Assembly (NCBI GenBank): GCA_017417055.1
Contig: JAFPZX010000177.1
Coordinates: forward strand, 29,900-93,899
Reading direction: 5' to 3'
DNA: 64,000 bases
Source: Anaerolineaceae bacterium
GTDB taxonomy: Bacteria > Chloroflexota > Anaerolineae > Anaerolineales > Anaerolineaceae
Positions 17,563-25,518 of this stretch are shown here, piece by piece; within the stretch, counting starts at the first letter, position 1, and each line of letters opens with the position of its first letter. The notes below the pieces were generated by a model. The model had not been told where the DNA came from. It saw nothing but the letters and a program-made list of their open reading frames with translations, and ran no database searches. A program made the position numbers and the translations under genes.

Positions 17563-19143
17563 ATGAACTGGAATAATCTTGATACAATCTCAGCATTTGC
17601 AAAACTGAGCGAACTCAAAGGACATGTAAACCTTCAGGAAGCCATGTCCGGTGAAAACGGCGCCGAGCGTGTCGCGAAATACAGTGTTCCCATGGCCGGC
17701 GGACTGACCTATCACTACGCGGCCAAGCAGGTGGATGAAGAAATTCTCGACACACTTCAGGCACTGGCAGACGAGACCGAACTGACACAGAAATATGAAG
17801 CGCTTTACAACGGCGCAGTGATCAACACCGGTGAAAAACGTCTGGTCCTGCATCAGCTGACACGCGGCCAGCTGGGTAACGCGGTGATTGCCGACGGCGT
17901 CGACAAACGGGCTTTTTATGTCGGTGAACAGAAAAAGGCCGCTGAATTCGCCCAAAAGGTTCACGCCGGTGAAATCACCAATGAAAACGGAGAAAAATTC
18001 ACAACCGTTGTACAAATCGGTATCGGCGGAAGCGACCTGGGCCCCCGCGCGATGTATATCGCATTGGAAAACTGGGCAAAAGCCACCGGCAATTTCAAAA
18101 TGGAAGCCCGCTTTATCAGCAATGTCGACCCGGACGATGCCGCCTCTGTTTTGAAAAGCATTGACTGCGCCCATGCGCTTTTCGTTTTGGTCTCCAAATC
18201 CGGCACTACGCTCGAAACCCTCACCAACGAATCATTCGTTAAAGACGCGCTGAAGAATGCCGGTCTCGATCCGTCTAAACACATGGTCGCTGTCACCAGT
18301 GAGACATCTCCGCTGGCCAAAAGCGCTGATTACCTGGCTGCCTTTTTCATGGATGATTATATCGGCGGGCGTTACTCCTCCACATCCTGCGTGGGCGGAG
18401 CCATTCTCTCGCTGGCATTCGGTCCGGAAGTTTTCGAACGCTTCCTCAACGGCGCAGCAAAAGCGGATAAGACCGCCAAGAATTCTGATGTTCGCAAGAA
18501 TCCCGCCATGCTCGACGCGCTCATCGGTGTGTATGAACGCAATGTTCAGGGCTATCCTGCCACGGCCGTCCTGCCGTATTCCCAGGCGCTCAGCCGCTTC
18601 CCGGCTCACCTGCAGCAGCTGGATATGGAGTCCAACGGGAAATCCGTCAACCGCTTCGGTGAACCTGTGAAATACGTCACCGGTCCGGTCATTTTCGGCG
18701 AACCGGGCACCAATGGTCAGCATTCATTCTATCAGCTGCTGCATCAGGGCACCGATATCGTCCCGCTGCAGTTCGTCGGGTTCAAAAAGAACCAGACCGG
18801 CATGGATGTTCAAATCCAGGGTACCTCCAGCCAGCAGAAACTCTGCGCCAATGTGACTGCCCAAATCATGGCCTTCGCCTGCGGAAAAGACGACGAGAAC
18901 CCCAACAAGAATTTCGCCGGCGGACGCCCTTCCAGCATTATCATCGGCGATCAGCTGACACCGGAAGCCCTCGGCGCACTGCTTTCCCACTTTGAAAACA
19001 AGGTCATGTTCCAGGGATTTGTCTGGAACCTCAACAGCTTCGACCAGGAAGGCGTACAGCTCGGGAAGGTTCTGGCAAAACGCGTTCTGGCGCACGAAAC
19101 CGACGGAGCACTCCGCGCCTTCAGCGACCTTTTGGAAATCTGA
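17563..19143 (+). CDS. pgi: Glucose-6-phosphate isomerase
   Basis: Cytoplasmic enzyme of 526 aa interconverting glucose-6-phosphate and fructose-6-phosphate. Family signatures are VVQIGIGGSDLGPRAMY, VLVSKSGTTLETLTN, GGRYSSTSCVGG, GEPGTNGQHSFYQLLHQG and, at the C-terminus, SFDQEGVQLGKVLA. The length fits the larger Pgi form (about 550 aa). AGGATGG precedes the start by about ten bases. A strong terminator follows the stop. It lies convergent to a phosphohexomutase. Confidence 0.97.
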   Translation: MNWNNLDTISAFAKLSELKGHVNLQEAMSGENGAERVAKYSVPMAGGLTYHYAAKQVDEEILDTLQALADETELTQKYEALYNGAVINTGEKRLVLHQLTRGQLGNAVIADGVDKRAFYVGEQKKAAEFAQKVHAGEITNENGEKFTTVVQIGIGGSDLGPRAMYIALENWAKATGNFKMEARFISNVDPDDAASVLKSIDCAHALFVLVSKSGTTLETLTNESFVKDALKNAGLDPSKHMVAVTSETSPLAKSADYLAAFFMDDYIGGRYSSTSCVGGAILSLAFGPEVFERFLNGAAKADKTAKNSDVRKNPAMLDALIGVYERNVQGYPATAVLPYSQALSRFPAHLQQLDMESNGKSVNRFGEPVKYVTGPVIFGEPGTNGQHSFYQLLHQGTDIVPLQFVGFKKNQTGMDVQIQGTSSQQKLCANVTAQIMAFACGKDDENPNKNFAGGRPSSIIIGDQLTPEALGALLSHFENKVMFQGFVWNLNSFDQEGVQLGKVLAKRVLAHETDGALRAFSDLLEI

Positions 19144-19162
19144 TTATTCCTGACATTATTAC

Positions 19163-19199
19163 GGGGACAGTCCCTTCGCAGGACAGTCCCCATTTTTTT
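19163..19199 (+). terminator. Intrinsic terminator of pgi
   Basis: Arms GGGGACAGTCC (19163-19173) and GGACAGTCCCC (19181-19191) pair with one central mismatch and are followed by T7, about 20 nt past the stop. The stem uses the same GGGGACAGTCC word as the dispersed repeats. Confidence 0.75.
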
Positions 19200-19214
19200 C
19201 AGTAACAACTTAAA

Positions 19215-19290
19215 CAACCTGTTCAGTTGATTCAATTCTGAGTCAACGAAAACAGGTCACTTTGACTCAATAACGGGGAAGTCCCCGTTT
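19215..19290. repeat. TGAGTCA-type hairpin and ACGGGGA stem
   Basis: CCTGTT...GAGTCAACGAAAACAGG can pair, as in the copy at 27160-27224. An ACGGGGA/TCCCCGT stem followed by T7 at about 19273-19295 may be a second plus-strand terminator between the convergent genes. Confidence 0.55.
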
Positions 19291-19292
19291 TT

Positions 19293-20852
19293 TTATTTCA
19301 AACACTCATGCGCGTCAAGGAATGGCTGGATTCGGTCTTTCATGATTTCCACACCACCGATCTCTTTTGATTCCAGATTGATCGGGATCACCGGGTCATG
19401 CAAAGACAGCCGGATCAAAAGCCAGCCTTTTACCTGGTCATCATCAAACGCTACGCGCACACCCTCATAATTCGGGCTGACCACATGGAAGCGGGAGTCC
19501 GAATCACAGAATTCCTTGAAATCCTCCAGAACCTGCTGTCCGTATAATTTGAAATCCGGAACCGTGATGTTCAGGCGCATTTCCGCTGCCTCCGCAGGCT
19601 GCTCTAACTTTTCAATAAGGGATTCGATTTTCCGCCCTTCCTTCATCAACTTCGCCATGCGGCAGATGATTTTGGTCGCGATGTAAGCACCATCATCTGA
19701 AAAATGATTCTCTTTAAAGGCCCCGTGCCCGGAAGTTTCGATCGCCAGTTCGCAGACCTCACCGGCGTTGTTCAGCTCAATGCCCTTGTCAATAACATTT
19801 TTATATCCCCGCTTGAACCGCAGATGTTTGAGTCCCAGCTCTTCCGTCAGGAAAACAGCCAGCTCATCCGAGGTAACGGAATCCGTCACAATTACCGAGC
19901 CGGGAGCCTGTTCCGCGACGATCACACCCAGCAATGCAATCAAGGTATTCCGGTTCACTTCCGTACCATCGGAAAAGACAACCGCACCACGGTCACCGTC
20001 GCAATCAAAAATAACGCCCAGGTCCGCTCTCGCGTCCAACGTTGCTTTGCGGGCTGCTTCCATAGCTGCCGCGTTTTCCGGGTTCGGGACATGATTCGGG
20101 AAAGTACCATCCGGATCCAGATAAACAGAACCGGAAATATCCGCGCCCAGCGGTTCCAGAATATCAGTGGCAAAGAATCCTGCCGCTCCATTTCCGGCGT
20201 CTTCCACAATGTGAAGGCCGGTGAGCGGTCTCTCGTAATCCTCCGCATTGACCTCCCGGCAGATCACATCCTTCATATGCGCACAATAAACAGCGCGCAT
20301 ATCAAACGGTTCCGGGGCAATTGTTCCAAGCGGAAGGCTGCCAGTGGTCAGCAGCGTTTCGGAATCTTCTTCCGCAAATTGATCCGCAAGCGAAGCTGCC
20401 GCGTCCAGGATCCCGGTCAATTCCGCTTTCGAAAGAGCGCCATCTTTTGTGAAAAACTTCATTCCGTTCCGGTTGAAAGGCAGATGACTGGCGGTGATCA
20501 TCACAGCACCGTCGAAATCGCTTTTCGGCAGCAGTGTGGACTGGAACATCGCAGGGGTCGTGATCAACCCACAGTCATATGCCCGGGCAATCGAAAGACC
20601 CGTCAAACACGCCTGCTTGATCTGTTCCGCGGTCACCCGGCTGTCATGTCCGACGCCAATCCGCAATTCTGCCGGATCTTTCCCGCACTTTTCCGCAAGA
20701 AATCCCGCAAAAGCCCTGGCGATAAATGTCACCAGCGGACCGGATAGCGTCAGTTTTTCCGTTTCCGTGGCAATCGCCGCACCGCGGACATCATTGCCAT
20801 TTTGAACTGTTGTAAATAATTTTTTGGTTTCCATTGCTCCTGTCATCTCCAT
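19293..20852 (-). CDS. Phosphomannomutase/phosphoglucomutase
   Basis: Alpha-D-phosphohexomutase of 519 aa. The phosphoserine loop is MITASHLPFNRNGMKFF, the magnesium loop is FDCDGDRG, the sugar-specificity region is around IETSGHGAFKENHFSDDG, and the phosphate-binding domain is at the C-terminus. It likely interconverts hexose 1- and 6-phosphates for glycogen or cell-surface sugars, next to pgi. GHGAFK where many PMM/PGM enzymes have GH followed by other residues leaves the substrate open. Three in-frame ATGs lie within 20 nt; I kept the first, which has AAGG seven bases upstream. Confidence 0.9.
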   Translation of the reverse strand: MEMTGAMETKKLFTTVQNGNDVRGAAIATETEKLTLSGPLVTFIARAFAGFLAEKCGKDPAELRIGVGHDSRVTAEQIKQACLTGLSIARAYDCGLITTPAMFQSTLLPKSDFDGAVMITASHLPFNRNGMKFFTKDGALSKAELTGILDAAASLADQFAEEDSETLLTTGSLPLGTIAPEPFDMRAVYCAHMKDVICREVNAEDYERPLTGLHIVEDAGNGAAGFFATDILEPLGADISGSVYLDPDGTFPNHVPNPENAAAMEAARKATLDARADLGVIFDCDGDRGAVVFSDGTEVNRNTLIALLGVIVAEQAPGSVIVTDSVTSDELAVFLTEELGLKHLRFKRGYKNVIDKGIELNNAGEVCELAIETSGHGAFKENHFSDDGAYIATKIICRMAKLMKEGRKIESLIEKLEQPAEAAEMRLNITVPDFKLYGQQVLEDFKEFCDSDSRFHVVSPNYEGVRVAFDDDQVKGWLLIRLSLHDPVIPINLESKEIGGVEIMKDRIQPFLDAHECLK

Positions 20853-20946
20853 GATTCAGCCTTGTCTTTCAAAGCATAATTTCAGTTTGACTACATACCA
20901 TTATAACAAATTATCCGCCATTCATGTGTTTTCAAGAATGGCAGCT

Positions 20947-21005
20947 CACAATCAGAAAAGTGACCTGTTTTGCTGATTCAATCTTGAACCGACAGAACAG
21001 GCTGA
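20947..21005. repeat. TGAGTCA-type hairpin remnant
   Basis: GTGACCTGTTTTGCTGATTC...AGAACAGG is the same word order as the hairpins near 5.2, 19.2 and 27.2 kb, here with a shorter right arm. It lies upstream of the DUF3793 promoter. Confidence 0.5.
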
Positions 21006-21047
21006 TTTGTTTCTATATTAGAGAGTTTACAAAAATATTAGTTAGGC

Positions 21048-21103
21048 TTGACAAATTTTATAAAAATGATACACTAAGGTCATAAGTTAGTTATAATTAA
21101 CTT
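21048..21103 (+). promoter_or_regulatory. Promoter and operator-like dyad of the DUF3793-flavodoxin operon
   Basis: TTGACA (21048-21053) and TACACT (21070-21075) are 16 bp apart. A 20-bp dyad, AAGTTAGTTA TAATTAACTT (21084-21103, 9 of 10 positions symmetric), begins at about the transcription start. Its AT-rich symmetric form resembles operators of Fur-like regulators. The regulator is not identified. Confidence 0.6.
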
Positions 21104-21133
21104 TCGTATTTTTCAAATAACAGGAGTTGTAAT

Positions 21134-21682
21134 ATGTCGGATGAACTGGTAATTCGTCACTGCGCACCTACGATGGCAAACATCAAAACAGCAAATCTGT
21201 TCAGCTGCACATTTACCTCCCGTGAGGAAATGATCGAAGAAATACGCAAATTAAACCTAAGGCTGCGAAACAAAGGGGTCCGTGTCCTTGCACTTCAATT
21301 TATCGACGGCCGCGGTTTGATTTATGTTTACAGGCCTAAACGTCTTTCTGTTGATCTAAAGAACTGTCTGGCCTGCAGTTTATTAAAAGACCATGGATAT
21401 CCCTGCAATGATCAGAACATCTGTCTGCGCCATCTGATCCGCAGGCTGGAAGCTGGAGGAGAATTTCCTCATGAAATCGGATTGTTTCTCGGTTATCCTC
21501 CGGAGGACGTCAACGGATTCATAAACGATCCGAAAAACTGCAAATTCTGCGGAACATGGAAAGTTTACGGGGACGTGGAAGCTGCCAAATGTTGTTTTGC
21601 TAAATACCGCAAATGCATAGACCTGTACCATAAGCAGTGGAGCTGCGGAAAAAGTATCGAACGGTTAACTGTGACCGAATGA
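21134..21682 (+). CDS. DUF3793 family protein
   Basis: Protein of 182 aa matching the DUF3793 pattern: an N-terminal CAPTMANIKTANLFSC, central YVYRPKRL, LGYPPEDVNGFI, and CKFCGTWKVYGD followed by AKCCFAKYRKC. The many cysteines (12) suggest metal or redox chemistry, but no activity is established. A ribosome-binding AGGAG precedes the ATG. It lies 25 nt before a flavodoxin gene, an arrangement common for this family in anaerobes. The dyad at its promoter points to control by metal or redox state. Confidence 0.85.
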   Translation: MSDELVIRHCAPTMANIKTANLFSCTFTSREEMIEEIRKLNLRLRNKGVRVLALQFIDGRGLIYVYRPKRLSVDLKNCLACSLLKDHGYPCNDQNICLRHLIRRLEAGGEFPHEIGLFLGYPPEDVNGFINDPKNCKFCGTWKVYGDVEAAKCCFAKYRKCIDLYHKQWSCGKSIERLTVTE

Positions 21683-21707
21683 AATATATAACAGAAAGTG
21701 AGTAAAT

Positions 21708-22124
21708 ATGAAAATAGCTGTTGTTTTTTGGAGTGGAACCGGTAATACGGAAGCTATGGCAAATGCTGTCGCGGATGGAATCAAAAATGCCGGAGCGGAA
21801 GCTGTACTTCTGTCCGGACTTACCACTGATGAACTTGATTCTTATGACGCTTTCGCTTTTGGATGTCCCGCGATGGGTTCGGAAGAATTAGAGGATGGCG
21901 AATTCGAGCCAATGTTCGCAGCACTTGAAGGGAAGCTGAATGGCAAAAAGATCGCTCTGTTCGGATCCTATGGCTGGGGCGACGGAGAATGGATGCGCAA
22001 TTGGGAAGAACGCTGCAAAAATGACGGAGCAGTGATTGCATGCGATTTTGTCATTGCTAATGAAGCACCGGATGACGACGCAATCGCTGCCTGCAAAGCG
22101 CTTGGTGCTGCCCTGGCAAAATAA
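21708..22124 (+). CDS. Flavodoxin
   Basis: Short-chain flavodoxin of 138 aa, a cytoplasmic FMN electron carrier. The FMN phosphate loop is WSGTGNTEAMA near residues 9-19. The isoalloxazine-flanking loops are GCPAMGSEEL and FGSYGWGDGEWM. Acidic residues cluster around the cofactor edge as expected. It is the second gene of the DUF3793 operon. Flavodoxins often replace ferredoxin during iron limitation, which would fit a Fur-like operator upstream. Confidence 0.95.
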   Translation: MKIAVVFWSGTGNTEAMANAVADGIKNAGAEAVLLSGLTTDELDSYDAFAFGCPAMGSEELEDGEFEPMFAALEGKLNGKKIALFGSYGWGDGEWMRNWEERCKNDGAVIACDFVIANEAPDDDAIAACKALGAALAK

Positions 22125-22326
22125 CTAATATTACAGAATCCTGTTTCTATGGCTGCAAGGTATCCCGAAGGATACCTTGTACGCTTTAATACGCAGCACA
22201 TATTGGACCGGCCCTTGTGCCGCAAAGCCGACATAAGCGTACAGGTTCCGATGTGCGGCATGGCAATTTTGCCTCTTGCATTATGATTACAGCCAATTGC
22301 CATTTAGTCAAATATTACCGGTAAAT

Positions 22327-22355
22327 TTTACAAAACTAACTTTCCATTTTATAGT
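22327..22355 (+). promoter_or_regulatory. Promoter of the CDF transporter gene, near-leaderless
   Basis: TTTACA (22327-22332) and TATAGT (22350-22355) are 17 bp apart. Transcription should begin about 22362, only some 7 nt before the ATG at 22369. No ribosome-binding sequence is visible. Confidence 0.5.
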
Positions 22356-22368
22356 ATTATATATCTTT

Positions 22369-23271
22369 ATGAAATGGTTTGAAGATCCGATCCAAAACGA
22401 AGCAGCAACAAAACAAATGCATAAAGCACTTGCGGTCACCCTTATCGGCAACCTGCTGCTTGCTGTGGGAAAATGGATCGCGGCCGGACAATCCGGAAGT
22501 GCCGCGCTGCATGCGGACGCGCTGAACTCGATTTCCGATGTACTTTATTCCCTGACATTGATCATCGGGCTTCTGATCTCCATCAAGCCGGCGGACATGT
22601 CTCATCCGCACGGACATGAACGTTTCGAACCCATTGTGGGATTGTGCATCAGCTGTTCCATGGCCTGGGCAGGTCTGATGGCATTTTCTGAATCCATCGC
22701 CAAATTCAAGGGCACCGCGGCTCCCATCGAACCGGGTATGCCGGTACTGGTCCTTGCTGCATCCGCCGCGGTCAAATGTGTCATGTTCATCATCATCCGG
22801 AACATTGCCCGAAGCATATCAAACCGGGCGCTCGACACAGCCGCAAAAGACAACCTGATGGATACTCTCACCTCTGCAACCGCCGCGGTCGGTATCCTGC
22901 TTTCCAAATACATCCATCCCCTTGCTGACCCGATTGCGGGGCTGATTCTTTCCATATGGATCCTGCGCACTGCCGCGATGGCTTTTATCGAAAACATGAA
23001 TTATCTGACCGGTCACGGTGCGTCAAAAGTGACACTGGACGAATTGAAAGCGGAAATTGAATCAGTCCCCGGTGTTCTGGGGGTCCATCAGCTGTTCGCC
23101 GAATATGTTGGTTCCAAATTACGATTAGATATACACATCGATCTCGACGGCGATATGCACCTGAATCAGGTTCATGCCATCGAGACCGAAATTGAAGAGA
23201 AAATGGCCCGCCGTCCCGACATCGATCACGTCTTCATCCACGCAGAACCGGCGGAAAGGAGTGAGGAATGA
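22369..23271 (+). CDS. Cation diffusion facilitator family transporter
   Basis: Proton-antiport efflux protein of 300 aa for divalent metals such as Zn, Fe, Mn or Co. Six transmembrane helices are apparent. The two metal-site motifs are HADALNSISD (helix 2) and DTAAKDNLMDT (helix 5). A PHGHERFEP loop and a C-terminal cytoplasmic domain (HIDLDGDMHLNQVH) complete the family. The start at 22369 follows the -10 element by only a few bases. The last codons (ERSEE) and the TGA lie inside a 7-bp repeat array, so the C-terminus has been shaped by repeat expansion. Confidence 0.92.
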   Translation: MKWFEDPIQNEAATKQMHKALAVTLIGNLLLAVGKWIAAGQSGSAALHADALNSISDVLYSLTLIIGLLISIKPADMSHPHGHERFEPIVGLCISCSMAWAGLMAFSESIAKFKGTAAPIEPGMPVLVLAASAAVKCVMFIIIRNIARSISNRALDTAAKDNLMDTLTSATAAVGILLSKYIHPLADPIAGLILSIWILRTAAMAFIENMNYLTGHGASKVTLDELKAEIESVPGVLGVHQLFAEYVGSKLRLDIHIDLDGDMHLNQVHAIETEIEEKMARRPDIDHVFIHAEPAERSEE

Positions 23272-23421
23272 GGAGTTAGGAGTGAGGAGTGATTTTTAAA
23301 CGCTCCCATCTGCCTTCTTTTCTCTAACGTCTAACGTCTAACGTCTATCATCTTACGTCATACGTCATACGTCGAATGTCGAATCACAAACTTCTTACTC
23401 CACACTCCTCACTCCTAACTT
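23258..23421. repeat. Heptad-repeat array between convergent genes
   Basis: 23258-23292 is five units of GGAGTGA type. 23324-23421 is fourteen uninterrupted 7-bp units in one register with consensus CNNACNT (CTAACGT three times, CATACGT twice, then CTCACTC, CTAACTT). The flanks at 23274-23291 and 23403-23420 are perfect 18-bp inverted repeats, so the whole array can fold. It starts inside the CDF gene and ends at the stop codon of the convergent permease. Confidence 0.9.
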
Positions 23422-23422
23422 T

Positions 23423-24382
23423 TTACCGCTTTCCCTTATCCCAGGGCTGGCCGGCTGCTTTTGGCGGATGGTTCTTCTTTGAGAAGAATATGAGCAGCAG
23501 CATCGTCAGCACGTAAGGCAGCATCAGGAACAGATCAGAATAATTGCTTGGCAGCTCCATCGCGATACACAATTGATAGCCGCCGGACTTCGCGAGACCG
23601 AAGATCAGACACACCAGCGCGGTTGACCCGATATTCCAGTTACCGAAAATCATCGCCGCGATGGCCAGGTACCCATAGCCCTGATAAATCGCAGGAGAAA
23701 AATTCGCGAGCAAAGAATAAGCGAAGCACATCCCGCCGATTCCGGAAAGAGCACCGGAGATCATCACCGCGATCCAGCGGGTCTTTTCCACGTCACCGCC
23801 CGCAGCGTCCACCGCCTGAGGATTTTCCCCGCAGGCACGCAGGCTCATGCCATAACGCGTCTTGTTCATCAGGTACCAGAAGAACACTACCAGCACCAGA
23901 ATCACGATCTCAAACGGATACATATTTGTGAAAAGGCCGCCGATCCAGGGAATTTTTGAAAGTCCCGGAACCGTAAAACGGTTGGAAACGCCAAGGATGA
24001 ACTTGTTGGAGGATGTCCCGTTGATGGCAGTATTGGCCGAGCTGGTGAAAAATGTGGTCAGCGCGACGGCCAGAATATTGATCACCACGCCGCTGATGAC
24101 CTGATCCGCGTGGAACTTGATGCACAGCAACGCGTGCAGACAGGCATAAATTCCCGCCCCAATGGCCGCGGCAGCCATAGCAATATAGATGATCGCTTGA
24201 TTGCCGTTCCCCATCACAGGCATTAATAATATCGCCGCAAGAGCACCGATAAACGCACCAACGCCCTGAAAACCTTCCACAGCCAGGTTCGTCACACCGC
24301 TCTTTTCAGAATAAATCGCCCCGACCGCCATGATCAGCAGCGGCAGCGCGAAGGAAAGACCGTCTGTAAATACCTTTTCCAT
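23423..24382 (-). CDS. ABC transporter permease, nucleoside/BMP type (YufQ-like)
   Basis: Permease of 319 aa of the BPD_transp_2 family (RbsC/NupQ type) with about eight to nine helices. Characteristic stretches are IYSEKSGVTNLAVEGFQGVGA, KFHADQVISGVVINILAVAL and RACGENPQAVDAAGGDVEKTRW, the last being the ATPase-contact loop. It pairs with the larger permease encoded upstream; the genes meet in TAATG. The system imports purine nucleosides in characterised relatives. Confidence 0.9.
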   Translation of the reverse strand: MEKVFTDGLSFALPLLIMAVGAIYSEKSGVTNLAVEGFQGVGAFIGALAAILLMPVMGNGNQAIIYIAMAAAAIGAGIYACLHALLCIKFHADQVISGVVINILAVALTTFFTSSANTAINGTSSNKFILGVSNRFTVPGLSKIPWIGGLFTNMYPFEIVILVLVVFFWYLMNKTRYGMSLRACGENPQAVDAAGGDVEKTRWIAVMISGALSGIGGMCFAYSLLANFSPAIYQGYGYLAIAAMIFGNWNIGSTALVCLIFGLAKSGGYQLCIAMELPSNYSDLFLMLPYVLTMLLLIFFSKKNHPPKAAGQPWDKGKR

Positions 24383-25518
24383 TATCTTTCCTCCTCTTCC
24401 CGATTAGATGTTTTGTCAGCTTCCTTTTGTATAACACTATGCGCAAGCATTTTCATATAATTTCCGCAGGATGCATACAACAGCATGATTCCCGTAATCA
24501 GCGAAGCGATTTCTTTAGCAACGCCCACACGAGAGCTCATATAATTCGCGCCCTGCTGGAAAATGGAAACGATAATCGAAGCGAAAATTGCACCGATTGG
24601 GGATGAATTACCAAGGAGCGCAACGGAGATGGAATCATATCCCATCCCGACAAGGTTCTTCGGAATGATCGTATTGGTATATCCCAGATAATAGGTCACA
24701 CCCGCCAGGCCGGCCAGTACACCAGAAATCGCCATGGAAAGGACGATGCTTTTTCCGACGCCCACGCCGAAATATTTCGCGCATTTCGGGTTCAAGCCGA
24801 CAGCTTTCAGTTCAAACCCAAAGGAAGTTTTGGCAAACAGGAACTGCACAGCGAAAGCGATCAAAATCGCGATAACGATTCCCAGCGGAACCTTACAATT
24901 CACCCCGCCGATTTTCACGTTCGTCCAGGTCAGCCGGGCAGCGGCAGTACAAACACGGCTTGTCCGGGTCATCATATCCACGTAATTGTTATTGATAAAA
25001 AACCCGGTCAGATAGCTGATGATGTAGTTGATCATGATCGTCGAAACGACCTCATGAATGTTGAAGCGGTATTTCAAAAAACCGATGAACGCACCCACCA
25101 GCCCGCCGGCAGCGATACCAATCAAAATCACCAGCGGCTTTGCCACAGCCGGGGAAAGGCTTTTGTTATAGCCGACCATCACCGTTGCCAGGAATCCGGA
25201 AAGGAGCATTTGTCCGGAAATCCCGATGTTGAACAGGCCGGTTTTGAACCCGGCGATAAAGGCCAGCGAAGCCAGCATCAGCGGCGCCAGGTAATTCAGA
25301 AAATCGAACAGGTCGGAAAGCATCCCGCTGCCGCCGCCATATTTTGCCTTAGGCAGAAATCCGCAGCCCTGCAGAAAGCTTTGGAAAGCCACAACAGGAT
25401 TTTTTCCCATAATGAGGAGCAGGACACTTGCCGTGATCATCGTCAGCACGATCGCGAACACAGATGCCCATAATGATGAATAGCGTCCTTCCAGACGTTT
25501 AGCCAGAAACTTTTTCAT
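24382..25518 (-). CDS. ABC transporter permease, nucleoside/BMP type (YufP-like)
   Basis: Permease of 378 aa with an N-terminal helix and loop (VAFQSFLQGCGF) followed by the RbsC-like core: GFKTGLFNIGISGQMLLSGF, FNIHEVVSTIMINYII and ELKAVGLNPKCAKYFGVGV. The larger size and the GLFNIGISGQ segment are typical of the first permease of nucleoside BMP systems. Its start overlaps the ATPase gene by 4 nt. Confidence 0.9.
   Translation of the reverse strand: MKKFLAKRLEGRYSSLWASVFAIVLTMITASVLLLIMGKNPVVAFQSFLQGCGFLPKAKYGGGSGMLSDLFDFLNYLAPLMLASLAFIAGFKTGLFNIGISGQMLLSGFLATVMVGYNKSLSPAVAKPLVILIGIAAGGLVGAFIGFLKYRFNIHEVVSTIMINYIISYLTGFFINNNYVDMMTRTSRVCTAAARLTWTNVKIGGVNCKVPLGIVIAILIAFAVQFLFAKTSFGFELKAVGLNPKCAKYFGVGVGKSIVLSMAISGVLAGLAGVTYYLGYTNTIIPKNLVGMGYDSISVALLGNSSPIGAIFASIIVSIFQQGANYMSSRVGVAKEIASLITGIMLLYASCGNYMKMLAHSVIQKEADKTSNREEEER

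Noticed and set aside
23324-23421. CRISPR-like array
   Set aside because: Units are 7 bp with no spacers and no cas genes anywhere in the window.
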